Part shown: one piece after another, positions 15,549 to 23,620 of the stretch
Layout of the letters: each line of letters opens with the position of its first letter
Position numbering within the stretch: position 1 is the first letter of the stretch
Assembly (NCBI RefSeq): GCF_002262885.1
Contig: NZ_NKYF01000036.1
Location: 1-64,000, forward strand
Direction of reading: 5' to 3'
DNA length: 64,000 nucleotides
Origin: Pseudonocardia sp. MH-G8
GTDB lineage: Bacteria > Actinomycetota > Actinomycetes > Mycobacteriales > Pseudonocardiaceae
Translations under genes and position numbers: made by a program
The notes under the pieces: model-generated
What the model saw: the letters and a program-made list of their open reading frames with translations, nothing else
Told to the model about the DNA's origin: nothing
Database searches by the model: none

Positions 15549-15821
15549 GTGCCTGCTCCGGCGGAACCCGCGTCTGAGAACTGTCATGGCAGCGGTGGAT
15601 CTAGCGCGCGGACTACGGTCGGGCCGCACCCGGCGCCCAGGTTTCTGGGACGGAACCGCAACGGCCGGGTCACGGAGACCAACTGGATCAAGGCGCCGTT
15701 GTGGTTCGCGCCGATCGGTGCCCTCGTCACCGGTGCAGCCTGGCGTCCGGCCGCCAACCGCGCGCACATCACGACCACGCTGGAGCGGATCCGTGCGGTG
15801 TTCGAACAGCCCGACGACTGA
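15549..15821 (+). CDS. Small hypothetical ORF, possible gene remnant
   Basis: A 90-codon open frame. I recognise no family. Its N-terminal third is Pro/Gly/Arg-rich and looks non-coding. The end, NWIKAPLWFAPIGALVTGA and then a helical ITTTLERIRAVFEQ, is more protein-like and could be the tail of a lost gene. No ribosome-binding site is visible. It lies in the 334 bp between the flavin reductase and the convergent lipoprotein gene. Confidence 0.2.
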   Translation: MPAPAEPASENCHGSGGSSARTTVGPHPAPRFLGRNRNGRVTETNWIKAPLWFAPIGALVTGAAWRPAANRAHITTTLERIRAVFEQPDD

Positions 15822-15858
15822 CAGGTCGCGCGGACCGGTCTTCGGAGCGCGTGTCCTG

Positions 15859-16365
15859 CTATCGCCCCAGGACGCGGATGATCGCGGCGTCGCCCCGGAT
15901 CACCGCGACGCCCACGGAGACCCTGGGCAGGGTCAGTGTCCCGCCAGGCTCGCATTCCGCAGTGACCGATGCCGGCGTACTCGCGGTGGCATCTGCCGTC
16001 CGCTGGGTACAGCTCGCAGTTGCCACCTCGCCCCCGCCTGCGAGCTCGGCCCGGATGGCGACCCGTTCCGGGGCGATCGACTCGACCCGGAGGCCGCGAA
16101 CATCAAAACGGGGATCGAGCGGGACCTCCGCCGGCAGGCTGATCTGGATCTCGCAGGAACCGTCGGCGCAGGCCGACACGTTGTTCCCGTCCTCGGCGGG
16201 GGGTAGCGGCGCGGGCGGCGGGGTGAACACCGGACCCGGAACCGGCATTGGCTCCGGCGCCGGGGGCGGGGGCGGGACCGGCTCCGCGCAGGCGGTAGTG
16301 GCCACCAGCAACAAGCCGCACGCCAGCAGCGTCGACACAGAGCTTCGCCGCATCTGCTCCCGCAT
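15859..16365 (-). CDS. Putative secreted lipoprotein
   Basis: A predicted 168-residue exported protein of unknown function. The N-terminus has a basic stretch and a hydrophobic core (STLLACGLLLVATTAC) ending in a possible lipobox Cys, although the -3 residue is Thr, so lipidation is uncertain. A Pro-rich linker of about 30 residues follows, then a compact domain with a Cys pair (ACADGSCEI) and alternating strands. I place the start at the ATG 16365; a second ATG at 16353 is equally possible. It is divergent from the kinase-like membrane protein with 87 bp between, so the two may share regulation at the cell surface. Confidence 0.6.
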   Translation of the reverse strand: MREQMRRSSVSTLLACGLLLVATTACAEPVPPPPPAPEPMPVPGPVFTPPPAPLPPAEDGNNVSACADGSCEIQISLPAEVPLDPRFDVRGLRVESIAPERVAIRAELAGGGEVATASCTQRTADATASTPASVTAECEPGGTLTLPRVSVGVAVIRGDAAIIRVLGR

Positions 16366-16452
16366 CCCCCGACCGAGCCGAGCCCGCACCGTACGCCATG
16401 ATCGATGGGATTGGGGGGTGCGGCCAGGGCCGAAAGCCGAGATCATCGCCCG

Positions 16453-17928
16453 ATGACATGGCCGGGACAGACGACCCTGCTGCCCGATGTGCTGGCGCGC
16501 GAACCGGTGCCGATCGCCACCCTGGCGCAGTGGGGCGCTGAACTGGCGCGCATCCTCGCGGCCGCGCACGCCGGCGGAGCCGTTCACGGCGACGTCCGTG
16601 CCGAATCGGTCGCCATCGCTGCCGGGGGCGTTGCACACCTCGACGGGTTCGGCGAACGGCCGGCGACCGGCCCGAAGCACCCGGCGCCCGAGTTCGACCA
16701 GGGTGCAGAGCCGTCACCCGCATCGGACATCTACGCACTGGGCACCGTGCTGCGCCAGGCCGGCGGGCACAGCGACCCCACACTGCTCCAGCTGTGCGCG
16801 TGGATGCGCCACGACGACCCCGGCCGGCGGCCCGGTGCCGCTGAGGTCGCCGACCGCCTGGTCCAGTTCGCTCAGGAGCCCCGCCCAGCGACGTGGGCGC
16901 CCGGCATCGTTGCGCCCGGTCCCGGGGGCCCCGTTCGCCGGCGCCGCGGAAGCCGCACGATCATCGCGGTAGCGGTGGTCGCCGTGACGCTGCTTGCCGC
17001 CGCGGGTGGGTGGTGGCTGCTGAGCCCGTCCCCGCCCGTTCCCCCCGTGGCCGCGTTGGACCCGATCGGCGATCCGCGCACCGCTGATCCGTGCGCACTG
17101 CTGGACACGTCCGCGCTGGAACGTTTCGGACCGACCGAGCTCTACCCGGACCTGGGCTCGGTCGCCGGCTGCACAGTCGCCATCCGGCCTGCGGCGGGCG
17201 AGATCGTGTCCGTGCACGCGGCGCTCGAGGGCATCCGCAGCCGAGGAGACCGCGACCTCGCGCCGCTGCCGCAGCAGCGGGCCGGGGAGATCACGATCTA
17301 CCATCCGTCGCTCGGTCCGGGCAGCTGCGCGCGGACGGTGCTGCTGCCCAACCGGTCGCGTGTCACGTTCAGCGCCGCGAGCAACCGCGACGGGGGCGGG
17401 TTGGATCCGTGCACGGTGGCAGACACCGCTGTGCTGCAGGTACTGCCCCGGATCACCTCGGGGAGCTTGCCCCGGCGCACCCTGGCGGGGCCGCCGAACT
17501 CGCTGGCGTGGGTCGATCACTGCACCCTGTTGGACGACGTCACCTTGCGGTCGATCCCCGGACTGCGCGTCGACGCCCGGGACAGTCTCAACGGCGGCAC
17601 GGTGTGCGAGTGGGGCGACGACGACCCCGGCATCGCCGACCCACCATTGGTCTCGGTATACGCCTCACGGACGGGCTCGGTCTCCGGCACAACCATCTCG
17701 ATCAACTCGCGGGAGGGGGCCATCCGGCCCACGATCGCGAAGGGCCCCAGGGTCTACTGCCGCGTGTCGTTGATCCAGCGGTCCTTCCCGGGGGCTTCCG
17801 GCGAGCCCCTGTACGAGCTGCTCAACGTGCAGGTCCACCTCTCCGTCGCCACCGCGGCTGACGCGCAGTGCGCGGCAGCAACCGAAATCGCTGAGATCGC
17901 CACCGCGAAGCTTCCACCGCCGGGATGA
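16453..17928 (+). CDS. Degenerate Ser/Thr-kinase-like membrane protein with two DUF3558-like ectodomains
   Basis: A 491-residue protein. Residues 1-140 resemble only the C-lobe of a protein kinase: VHGDVRAESV at 44-53 stands for the HRD loop, DGFG at 64-67 for DFG, and APE at 78-80. There is no glycine-rich loop or ATP-binding Lys, and the catalytic-loop Asn is Ser, so it is probably inactive as a kinase. One membrane segment lies at about 169-190. The outside part contains two related units starting DPCALLD and DHCTLLDD, each with paired Cys, as in actinobacterial DUF3558 domains. Start taken at ATG 16453. The arrangement suggests signal binding outside and a pseudokinase inside; that role is inference. 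Confidence 0.65.
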   Translation: MTWPGQTTLLPDVLAREPVPIATLAQWGAELARILAAAHAGGAVHGDVRAESVAIAAGGVAHLDGFGERPATGPKHPAPEFDQGAEPSPASDIYALGTVLRQAGGHSDPTLLQLCAWMRHDDPGRRPGAAEVADRLVQFAQEPRPATWAPGIVAPGPGGPVRRRRGSRTIIAVAVVAVTLLAAAGGWWLLSPSPPVPPVAALDPIGDPRTADPCALLDTSALERFGPTELYPDLGSVAGCTVAIRPAAGEIVSVHAALEGIRSRGDRDLAPLPQQRAGEITIYHPSLGPGSCARTVLLPNRSRVTFSAASNRDGGGLDPCTVADTAVLQVLPRITSGSLPRRTLAGPPNSLAWVDHCTLLDDVTLRSIPGLRVDARDSLNGGTVCEWGDDDPGIADPPLVSVYASRTGSVSGTTISINSREGAIRPTIAKGPRVYCRVSLIQRSFPGASGEPLYELLNVQVHLSVATAADAQCAAATEIAEIATAKLPPPG

Positions 17929-18110
17929 GCCGGGCTCCCGGCCGAGGCCGGCGAGTGGGAGCGACGACACCTGCTCTTCCGCGACTGGCTCCGGAACGAT
18001 GAGCATGATCGAGATGCGTACGCAACGCTCAAGCAGGACCTCGCCATGCGCGAGTGGCCGGCGGTACAGGTGAACGAGGCACCCGGCACCACCGCGTCTC
18101 ACCTGGGCGG

Positions 18111-18749
18111 ATGCCGACAGCCAGCGCGACTGTCACGTTCCTGCTCGGATCGCTGGTCTTCGTCGTCGTTCCAGGGCCGAGCGTCTTCTTCATTCTCGGC
18201 CGGGCCATCTCGCTCGGCCGACGGGTTGCGCTAGTAACCGCAGCTGGCAACCTTGCGGGAGTCTTTGTGTTCGTCGCCGCGGTCTCCTTCGGCGTCGGCG
18301 CACTGATCGAGCGTGTCGCCGTCGCGCTGACCGTCTTGCAGTACCTGGGCGCGGCCTACCTCGTATGGCTGGGCATTCAGGCCTTCCGTCATCGCCACCA
18401 GCTCGTCGAGGCGCTCAGCGATCCCGGGAAGCGTCCCAGCACCCGGCGCGGGTTCTGGGAAGGGGTGTTGGTCGGGCTCACTAACCCTAAAGCGATTGTC
18501 TTCTTCGCCGCGATACTGCCTCAATTCGTCGATCCGGCCGCTGGCAGCCCCGCAACCCAGATGCTCGTCCTGGGCCTGCTGTTCTGCCTCCTCGCGTCGA
18601 CTATGGACGTGGTGTGGGCCGGCGCGGCGGGTACCGCCCGCGACTGGTTTGCCACATCCCCGACACGCCTTCGACGACTGGGCGGCGCGGGGGGACTCAT
18701 CATGATCGGTATGGGCGTCGAGGTGGCAGCAACAGGGCGCCAGAGCTGA
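18111..18749 (+). CDS. LysE/RhtB-family amino-acid exporter
   Basis: A 212-residue inner-membrane protein with about six hydrophobic segments. VPGPSVFFILGRAISLG near the N-terminus and FWEGVLVGLTNPKAIVFFAA mid-protein are the hallmark sequences of the LysE superfamily. Members export amino acids or related metabolites; the substrate cannot be predicted. I use the ATG at 18111 because the upstream 20 codons are Arg/Gly-rich, not membrane-like. No clear ribosome-binding site is visible. No divergent LysR-type regulator is present, which is unusual for the family. Confidence 0.88.
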   Translation: MPTASATVTFLLGSLVFVVVPGPSVFFILGRAISLGRRVALVTAAGNLAGVFVFVAAVSFGVGALIERVAVALTVLQYLGAAYLVWLGIQAFRHRHQLVEALSDPGKRPSTRRGFWEGVLVGLTNPKAIVFFAAILPQFVDPAAGSPATQMLVLGLLFCLLASTMDVVWAGAAGTARDWFATSPTRLRRLGGAGGLIMIGMGVEVAATGRQS

Positions 18750-19059
18750 CAACGTCATCGCTCGCTTGATCAGCCGCAGGCTCGATGATGGCCGAGCTGA
18801 TGTAGGAGATCGAGAGGGATCGAGGCCATCACTGTTCTGGCTGAGTCTCATGGCCTACAACGGCAGATCAGCGTGGCAGGCGGCCGCCACGAGCTCGGCG
18901 AAGGCGCGGGTGGCGATCATGCGGAAGGTACGTCGATCCGATCGGGGACGCGTTTCCCGCGTTTGCGAGGGCGTCTTCGATCCTTGTGCGTGCGTGCAGC
19001 TCGCTGCGGTGGACCGCGGACAGGACCGCGCTGCGCTGACCCGCTCGTGCGGAACCGGC
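18750..19059. other. Intergenic region without a convincing gene
   Basis: 310 bp between the LysE gene and the convergent FAD monooxygenase. On the minus strand, a short frame ending at 18855 reads MIATRAFAELVAAACHADL and could be the tail of a lost regulator, but I see nothing upstream to support it. No hairpin or repeat stands out. Confidence 0.4.
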
Positions 19060-20202
19060 CTACCGGTTCGCGGCTTCGCGGACGGCGATCCGGCTCGTGC
19101 GACCGACCGCGCGGGCTACGGTGTTGCGCACCGCGAGGCCCGGCCGGGTGCGGGGCACCATGAGCCTGGAGAGCAGGCCGACGCGGCGCTGCCGCGGGCC
19201 CACTTCACGGCGCAGCCGCGCCTCGTAGGCGGCGAAGGCGCGGGCGTGGCCACCGGGATGGGCGGCGAGCTCTTCTGCGAGGGCGTACGCACCCGCCATC
19301 GCCATGCTGGACCCGTCGCCCAGCAGGGCGGTTGCCGCTGCCGCGTCCCCGAGCAGCACGACCCGTCCGCGGGACCACGAGGGCATCCGGACGGTGGTCA
19401 GGGGGTCGAAGAACGGGGCCGGGTGGTCGAGGTAGGCCGCCACGAGTTCCGGCGCCCGCCACCCGACGCCGGCGTAGGCGTCGGCCACGGTCTGCTTGTG
19501 AAGAGCGATGTCCTTGCGGTCGTGGGGCGCCAGCTGGGTGACCCGGAAGGTGAAGACCGCGAGCGGAGTGGTCCGCGAGGGGTGGACGACCAGCATCCGG
19601 TTCGGCGCGGTCAGCATCGTCATCTCGGTCGGGTCCTCGACGGCGTCGGGTGCCAACGGAACGGTCGCGCCGTAGAGGCCCAGGTCGCGGACGAACTGCC
19701 GCTCGGGTCCGAACATCAGGCGCCGGACGGTGGAGTGCATACCGTCGGCACCGACCACGAGGTCGAACCGCCGTGGCGGAGACCGTCGAAAGGTGACCTC
19801 GACCCCGCCTCCGTCCTGGTCGAGCGCGGTGACCGTGTCATCGAACACGAACTCGGCCTCGGTCTGCGCCGACCGGTGCAGCACCTCGGACAGGTCGGCC
19901 CGGGTTACCTCGACCGTCGGCGCGTCGTCGGAGGTGAGCGGGAGTTGCAGGATTCGCCCGCCGTCGGCGTCGAGCAGGGTCAGTGACCGGTTGCGGGTGG
20001 CTCGCTCCCGCAGCTGCTGGAGGATGCCCATGCGCTCGGCGACCGGGATCGCGGGCCCCTTCACGACGATCGCGCTACCGCCGGAGCGCAGCTGCCGGGA
20101 TTGTTCGACGACCGTCGGCCGGCATCCGTTCCGGGAGAGCCAGTACGCGAGCGCGGGCCCTGCGATTCCGGCACCGACGATCAGTACCTCGGGCTTCTTC
20201 AT
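19060..20202 (-). CDS. FAD-dependent monooxygenase (PHBH/TetX-like)
   Basis: A 380-residue class A flavoprotein hydroxylase. The Rossmann motif GAGIAGPALAYWL is at residues 9-21, the NADPH/FAD motif GADGMHSTVRRL mid-protein, and the second FAD motif GRVVLLGDAAAATALLGDG near 290. These enzymes hydroxylate aromatic compounds or modify antibiotics such as tetracyclines and rifamycins. The ATG at 20202 follows GAGAGG by 7 nt. It is divergent from a small ArsR-type regulator, and two palindromic operators lie between them, so it is probably inducible. Which substrate induces it is unknown. Confidence 0.9.
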   Translation of the reverse strand: MKKPEVLIVGAGIAGPALAYWLSRNGCRPTVVEQSRQLRSGGSAIVVKGPAIPVAERMGILQQLRERATRNRSLTLLDADGGRILQLPLTSDDAPTVEVTRADLSEVLHRSAQTEAEFVFDDTVTALDQDGGGVEVTFRRSPPRRFDLVVGADGMHSTVRRLMFGPERQFVRDLGLYGATVPLAPDAVEDPTEMTMLTAPNRMLVVHPSRTTPLAVFTFRVTQLAPHDRKDIALHKQTVADAYAGVGWRAPELVAAYLDHPAPFFDPLTTVRMPSWSRGRVVLLGDAAAATALLGDGSSMAMAGAYALAEELAAHPGGHARAFAAYEARLRREVGPRQRRVGLLSRLMVPRTRPGLAVRNTVARAVGRTSRIAVREAANR

Positions 20203-20293
20203 GACGATGACCTCTCGGAGAGTCGATGACCACGTCGCCGACGGGTGCCGGGTCGGGTCTCGGGGAGCGGCGGCACGGGCGACCACGACCGGC

Positions 20294-20357
20294 CAGGTAC
20301 GATTATTTTCGTACCTGAGTAGAACATCTCGTTGAGGTACGATGCAAGTCATACCTG
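20294..20357. promoter_or_regulatory. Two palindromic operators between the FAD monooxygenase and ArsR-type regulator
   Basis: CAGGTACGA (20294-20302) and TCGTACCTG (20309-20317) are perfect 9-bp arms around TTATTT. GAGGTACGA (20334-20342) and TCATACCTG (20349-20357) form a second copy around TGCAAG with two mismatched pairs. The centres are exactly 40 bp apart, about four helical turns, so two dimers would bind the same face. The AT-rich spacer stands out in this GC-rich sequence. Confidence 0.8.
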
Positions 20358-20370
20358 AAGGGGGTGCCGC

Positions 20371-20715
20371 GTGGCCGGAACGAACCAGGTCGGCCCGGAG
20401 GCTGGTGCGCTCGATCTGGGTGTGGTGTTCCGCGCCCTCGCCGACGAGCACCGCCGTTCGGTGATGAAGGAGCTGGCCGCCGACCTCAGCGACAGCGAGC
20501 GGGGCTGCAACTCGTTCGATCTCCCGATCTCGAAGCAGACCCAGACCCACCACTTCCGGGTCCTGCGCGAGGCCGGTCTGATCGACGAGATCGACTACGG
20601 CAACCGCAAGGGCATCCGGCTGCGACGCGCGGGCGTCGAGAAGAGGTTTCCCGGGCTGCTCGCACTCCTGGAGGCAGAGTCTCGGGGCGGTACCGCTCCT
20701 CATCGAGCGGGGTGA
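20371..20715 (+). CDS. ArsR-type winged-helix regulator
   Basis: A 114-residue regulator. LGVVFRALADEHRRSVMKEL begins the winged helix, and SKQTQTHHFRVLREAGLIDE is the recognition-helix region typical of ArsR proteins. No obvious metal-binding Cys cluster is present (a single Cys in GCNSFDL), so it probably senses an organic compound or acts through protein contacts. The GTG start follows AAGGGGG by 6 nt. The two operators just upstream are its likely binding sites, giving autoregulation and control of the divergent FAD monooxygenase. Confidence 0.85.
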   Translation: MAGTNQVGPEAGALDLGVVFRALADEHRRSVMKELAADLSDSERGCNSFDLPISKQTQTHHFRVLREAGLIDEIDYGNRKGIRLRRAGVEKRFPGLLALLEAESRGGTAPHRAG

Positions 20716-20818
20716 GCGGCGGGAGGTCCGAGCGGTCTTCGGAGCGGCCTCATCCGCGGCGACGGCGGCCTCCACGTCCTTGAACCGCCGTTCGGCAACG
20801 ACGAAGGGCACCTGATAG

Positions 20819-21229
20819 GTGCGGGCCGAGCGATGGGAGGTGTCAACGCCGATCGCGCTCGGGCGGTCGGGCCACCGCTGGACCCAGATCGTCACCGCGG
20901 GTGCCCTGCTGTGGTGTGCGGGCTCGGCGGCGACGATGGCGGAGCAGATCGATCGCATCATCGAGATCAGCCGCCTCGACGGGGTCCGAATCGGCGTGAT
21001 CCCGGCCCGCCGACCGATGACGGTCTTCCCGCTCCACGGATTCGACCTCTACGACGAGCGTGCGGTCATCGTCGGCACGCTCGCGACAACCGCCGTCGTC
21101 ACCGAGCCGACCGACGTACGCCTGCACGTCACCATGTTCACGGCGCTGAGCGAGGCGGCCGAGTTCGGAGACGGGGCACGCGCAGCGCTGGCTGAGGTGC
21201 GCGACGAGTACGTCGCCGACAGCAAGTAG
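20819..21229 (+). pseudogene. Fragment of a DUF5753 (Scr1-type) regulator lacking the HTH
   Basis: The 136-codon frame begins right after a stop codon. It matches only the C-terminal effector domain of the actinobacterial XRE-DUF5753 regulators: MAEQIDRIIEISRLDGVRIG, VIPARRPMTVFP, GFDLYDERAVIVGTL and the final helix ARAALAEVRDEY. The N-terminal HTH and the first half of DUF5753 are absent, and the 100 bp upstream show no continuation in another frame that I can recognise. It is probably a decayed remnant. A free-standing expressed domain is less likely because no ribosome-binding site is visible. Confidence 0.5.
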
Positions 21230-21533
21230 CCGCACCTGCCTGCGCGGGTACCGCACCACCCGGGGTGACTCCCGTGCTGGCCACGTGAGCCTTCAGCTCG
21301 CTGTGCTGCGCAGCGAGGCCCGCGGTCTCAACGCAGCCTGGCAGGAAGGGGCGGCAGGCTCTCCTGTGGCGCCGCGCCGTCCACGGATCGTGCCCGGCGC
21401 ATCGACCTGGCGGGTGTGGGCTGGACCGGAAGTCGCCGCAGATGGGGGAGGGGGACGCGGTGGTCGAGCGGCAGGCGTGGAGGTGGTGGGGGTCACGCTC
21501 GCGCGTCAGGGATCCTGCTTCGTACTGCGTTAT
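21230..21533. other. Intergenic region upstream of the FMN reductase
   Basis: About 300 bp with no supported gene; the open frames are Gly/Arg-rich and look random. The last part leads into the AT-rich operator region at 21534-21558. Confidence 0.5.
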
Positions 21534-21558
21534 CCTTAGTTCCTAAGTTCTTCTTAGG
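21534..21558. promoter_or_regulatory. Nested palindromes, probable HxlR operator
   Basis: CCTAAG (21542-21547) and CTTAGG (21553-21558) are perfect arms around TTCTT. A third element CCTTAG at 21534-21539 pairs with the same CTAAG. The right arm runs into the AGGAGG ribosome-binding site, so a bound regulator would block initiation of the FMN reductase. Confidence 0.65.
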
Positions 21559-21565
21559 AGGATTC

Positions 21566-22138
21566 GTGGCCAAGTTGATGACCGTCATCACGAGCACTCG
21601 TCCCGGGCGTGTCGGGCCGAAGGTTGCTGAGTGGATCGATGTCGCCGCGCGTGAGCACGGCGGGTTCGAGGAGGTCGAGCTGGTGGACCTGGCGGAGGTG
21701 AACCTGCCGATGATGGACGAGCCGTATCACCCGCGGCTGCGCAGGTACGTCCACCAGCACACCAAGGACTGGAGCGCCACGGTCGGCTCGGCCGACGCCT
21801 TCGTCTTCGTCACGCCCGAGTACAACTACGGCTTCACCGCGCCGTTGAAGAACGCCATCGACTACCTGCACGGCGAGTGGGCCTACAAGCCGGTCGGCAT
21901 GGTGAGCTACGGCGGTGTCGCCGCCGGTACCCGGGCGGTCCAGATGATCAAGCAGGTCGTCACGACGCTCAAGATGACGCCGCTGTCCGAGGCCGTATCC
22001 ATCCCGTTCGTGCACAGCATGATCGACGAGGACGATCAGCTCCATCCCAATGACGTCATGGCGGCAGCGGCGAAGGCGATGTTCGATGAGTTGTGCCGGG
22101 TGAGCGACGCGCTGCAGCCTCTTCGTCAGACGAGTTAG
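21566..22138 (+). CDS. NADPH-dependent FMN reductase (flavodoxin-like)
   Basis: A 190-residue flavodoxin-fold oxidoreductase. The FMN phosphate loop is TSTRPGRVGPKVAEW near the N-terminus, and the conserved TPEYNYGFTAPLKNAIDYL follows mid-protein. Members reduce quinones, azo compounds, chromate or free flavin with NADPH. The GTG at 21566 is preceded by AGGAGG at 4 nt; the longer frame upstream is not plausible protein. The HxlR-type gene follows 12 bp downstream, so the pair forms an operon controlled by the operator at 21534-21558. Confidence 0.88.
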   Translation: MAKLMTVITSTRPGRVGPKVAEWIDVAAREHGGFEEVELVDLAEVNLPMMDEPYHPRLRRYVHQHTKDWSATVGSADAFVFVTPEYNYGFTAPLKNAIDYLHGEWAYKPVGMVSYGGVAAGTRAVQMIKQVVTTLKMTPLSEAVSIPFVHSMIDEDDQLHPNDVMAAAAKAMFDELCRVSDALQPLRQTS

Positions 22139-22150
22139 GGGCGTGTCGCC

Positions 22151-22483
22151 ATGTCTGATGTCCACGAAGTCTGCGGTCGGTTCCACGCGGCCATCGAGCT
22201 GATCGGCACCCGTTGGACGGGGGCGATCCTGCAGGCGCTGTTGACCGGGCACCACCGCTATGGGGAGATCAAGGCTGTCATCCCGGGCGTGAGCGACACG
22301 ATGCTGAGTGCGCGGCTGCGCACCCTGGAGTCCGAGGGACTCGTCGAGCGTCATGTCATCCCTACGTCGGCTGTGCAGGTTCAGTACCAGCTCACGGAGA
22401 AGGGGATGGACCTGGCGCCGGTTGTCGCGGCGGTGGTCACCTGGGCCCACAAGTGGATCCCGGTGCCGGTGCAGTCGCGCTGA
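22151..22483 (+). CDS. HxlR-family transcriptional regulator
   Basis: A 110-residue winged-helix protein. The family's N-terminal Cys (VHEVCGRFHAAIELI), the GTRWTGAILQALLTGHHRYG helix and SDTMLSARLRTLESEGLVER recognition region are all present. HxlR proteins often sense aldehydes, quinones or disulfide stress through the conserved Cys. It follows the FMN reductase gene closely and probably regulates this operon from the CTAAG palindromes upstream. Confidence 0.88.
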   Translation: MSDVHEVCGRFHAAIELIGTRWTGAILQALLTGHHRYGEIKAVIPGVSDTMLSARLRTLESEGLVERHVIPTSAVQVQYQLTEKGMDLAPVVAAVVTWAHKWIPVPVQSR

Positions 22484-22720
22484 CGGCACGGCAACCAGCC
22501 ACGGAACGAGCCGGTATCCATTGCGTGGTGCTCGAACAGGCATCCGGTGGGAACGGTGCCCGACCGAGGAAGTCGCAGCGCGAGGAGAATCGAACTCGGA
22601 CGAGGAGGCGGTCGTCGTCATCTCCCGCACCACCCAGGAGGCGATCGTGGTGAACCTGCCCGGCTCGTGGCTACCCGGGAGACCGACGCGGCTCGGCATC
22701 GGCCGGCCCGAGGACCGGCT

Positions 22721-23602
22721 GTGGTGTCAGTAGCTACGGTGCGCGAGTTGCTGCATCAGCAGTTCCCGCGCTGGGCCGACCTACCGATCACCAATGGGCC
22801 TTCCGCCGGTGTCGGCAACGCGTTGTTCCGCCTGGGCGATGACTTGGTGGTGCGCCTTCCGCTTCATCCCGGGTCCGCGGCGGCAGTCGACGTTGAACTG
22901 ACCTGGCTGCCGTGGCTGGCCCCGCAGCTACCGTTGGCCGTGCCGGTTCCGGTCGCCGCGGGCGCTCCGGCTGGAGTGTTTCCACGGCCGTGGGCTGTAT
23001 TCCGGTGGATTCGTGGGGTGGGTGTGGACGCCTACCAGGACCTTGATCTCATGGATGTCGCGGTGCGCCTCGGTCGGTTCGTGGCTGCGCTCCGGGATAT
23101 CGACACTGCGGGAGCGCCGGCTTCGTTGCGTCCGCACCCCCTGCGGGGCGACGACGGCGGAGTGCGCACAGACATTCGTGCGCTCGGCGCCGCCGGGGTG
23201 ATCGACGAGGCACTGGCGACCGCCGTGTGGGACGGTGCGCAAGCAGCGCTCGCGGCTGCGTCGTACCACGTCCCCGTGTGGATCCATGGGGACGTGTTCC
23301 CGATGAATCTCCTGGTGGATCGGGGCGCATTGTCTGCGGTGATCGATTTCGACTTGATGGGTGCGGGCGACTCGGCTGTCGACATGGTGCCCGCGTGGAC
23401 GTTGCTGACGGCGAAGACGCGCCCGTTGTTCCGAGAAGCATCCGGCGTCGACGACGACACCTGGGCCCGTGGCCGAGGATGGGCATTGAAGGCCGGACTC
23501 GGCGCGATCCGCAGATTCGGGGTGCACAGCCACCACCCTCGAGCGGTGACCGGGCGATACGCGCTGTCCCACACCATCGCCGACCATCGGCAGGCCACTT
23601 GA
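22721..23602 (+). CDS. Aminoglycoside phosphotransferase (APH)-family kinase
   Basis: A 293-residue small-molecule kinase. The N-lobe contains GNALFRLGDDLVVRLPLH, the catalytic loop is VWIHGDVFPMNLLVDR (His-Gly-Asp and Asn), and the metal-binding Asp follows in AVIDFDLMGAGD. APH-family enzymes phosphorylate aminoglycosides, macrolides or unrelated alcohols such as choline and sugars; the true substrate is unknown. I use the GTG at 22721, 6 nt after GAGGA; a second GTG lies at 22724. It is convergent with the SDR at 23621, with 18 bp between stops. Confidence 0.85.
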   Translation: MVSVATVRELLHQQFPRWADLPITNGPSAGVGNALFRLGDDLVVRLPLHPGSAAAVDVELTWLPWLAPQLPLAVPVPVAAGAPAGVFPRPWAVFRWIRGVGVDAYQDLDLMDVAVRLGRFVAALRDIDTAGAPASLRPHPLRGDDGGVRTDIRALGAAGVIDEALATAVWDGAQAALAAASYHVPVWIHGDVFPMNLLVDRGALSAVIDFDLMGAGDSAVDMVPAWTLLTAKTRPLFREASGVDDDTWARGRGWALKAGLGAIRRFGVHSHHPRAVTGRYALSHTIADHRQAT

Positions 23603-23620
23603 CGTCGGAGAACGGTCGTG

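Noticed and set aside
18855..18940. Possible LysR-type regulator tail on the minus strand
   Set aside because: Only about 20 residues (MIATRAFAELVAAAC) look plausible and no upstream domain could be found in any frame.
22308..22733. Plus-strand frame overlapping HxlR and the APH start, ending in a Pro/Trp-rich tail
   Set aside because: Mostly a shadow of the HxlR gene; the tail after 22600 is protein-like but too short and has no family match I can support.
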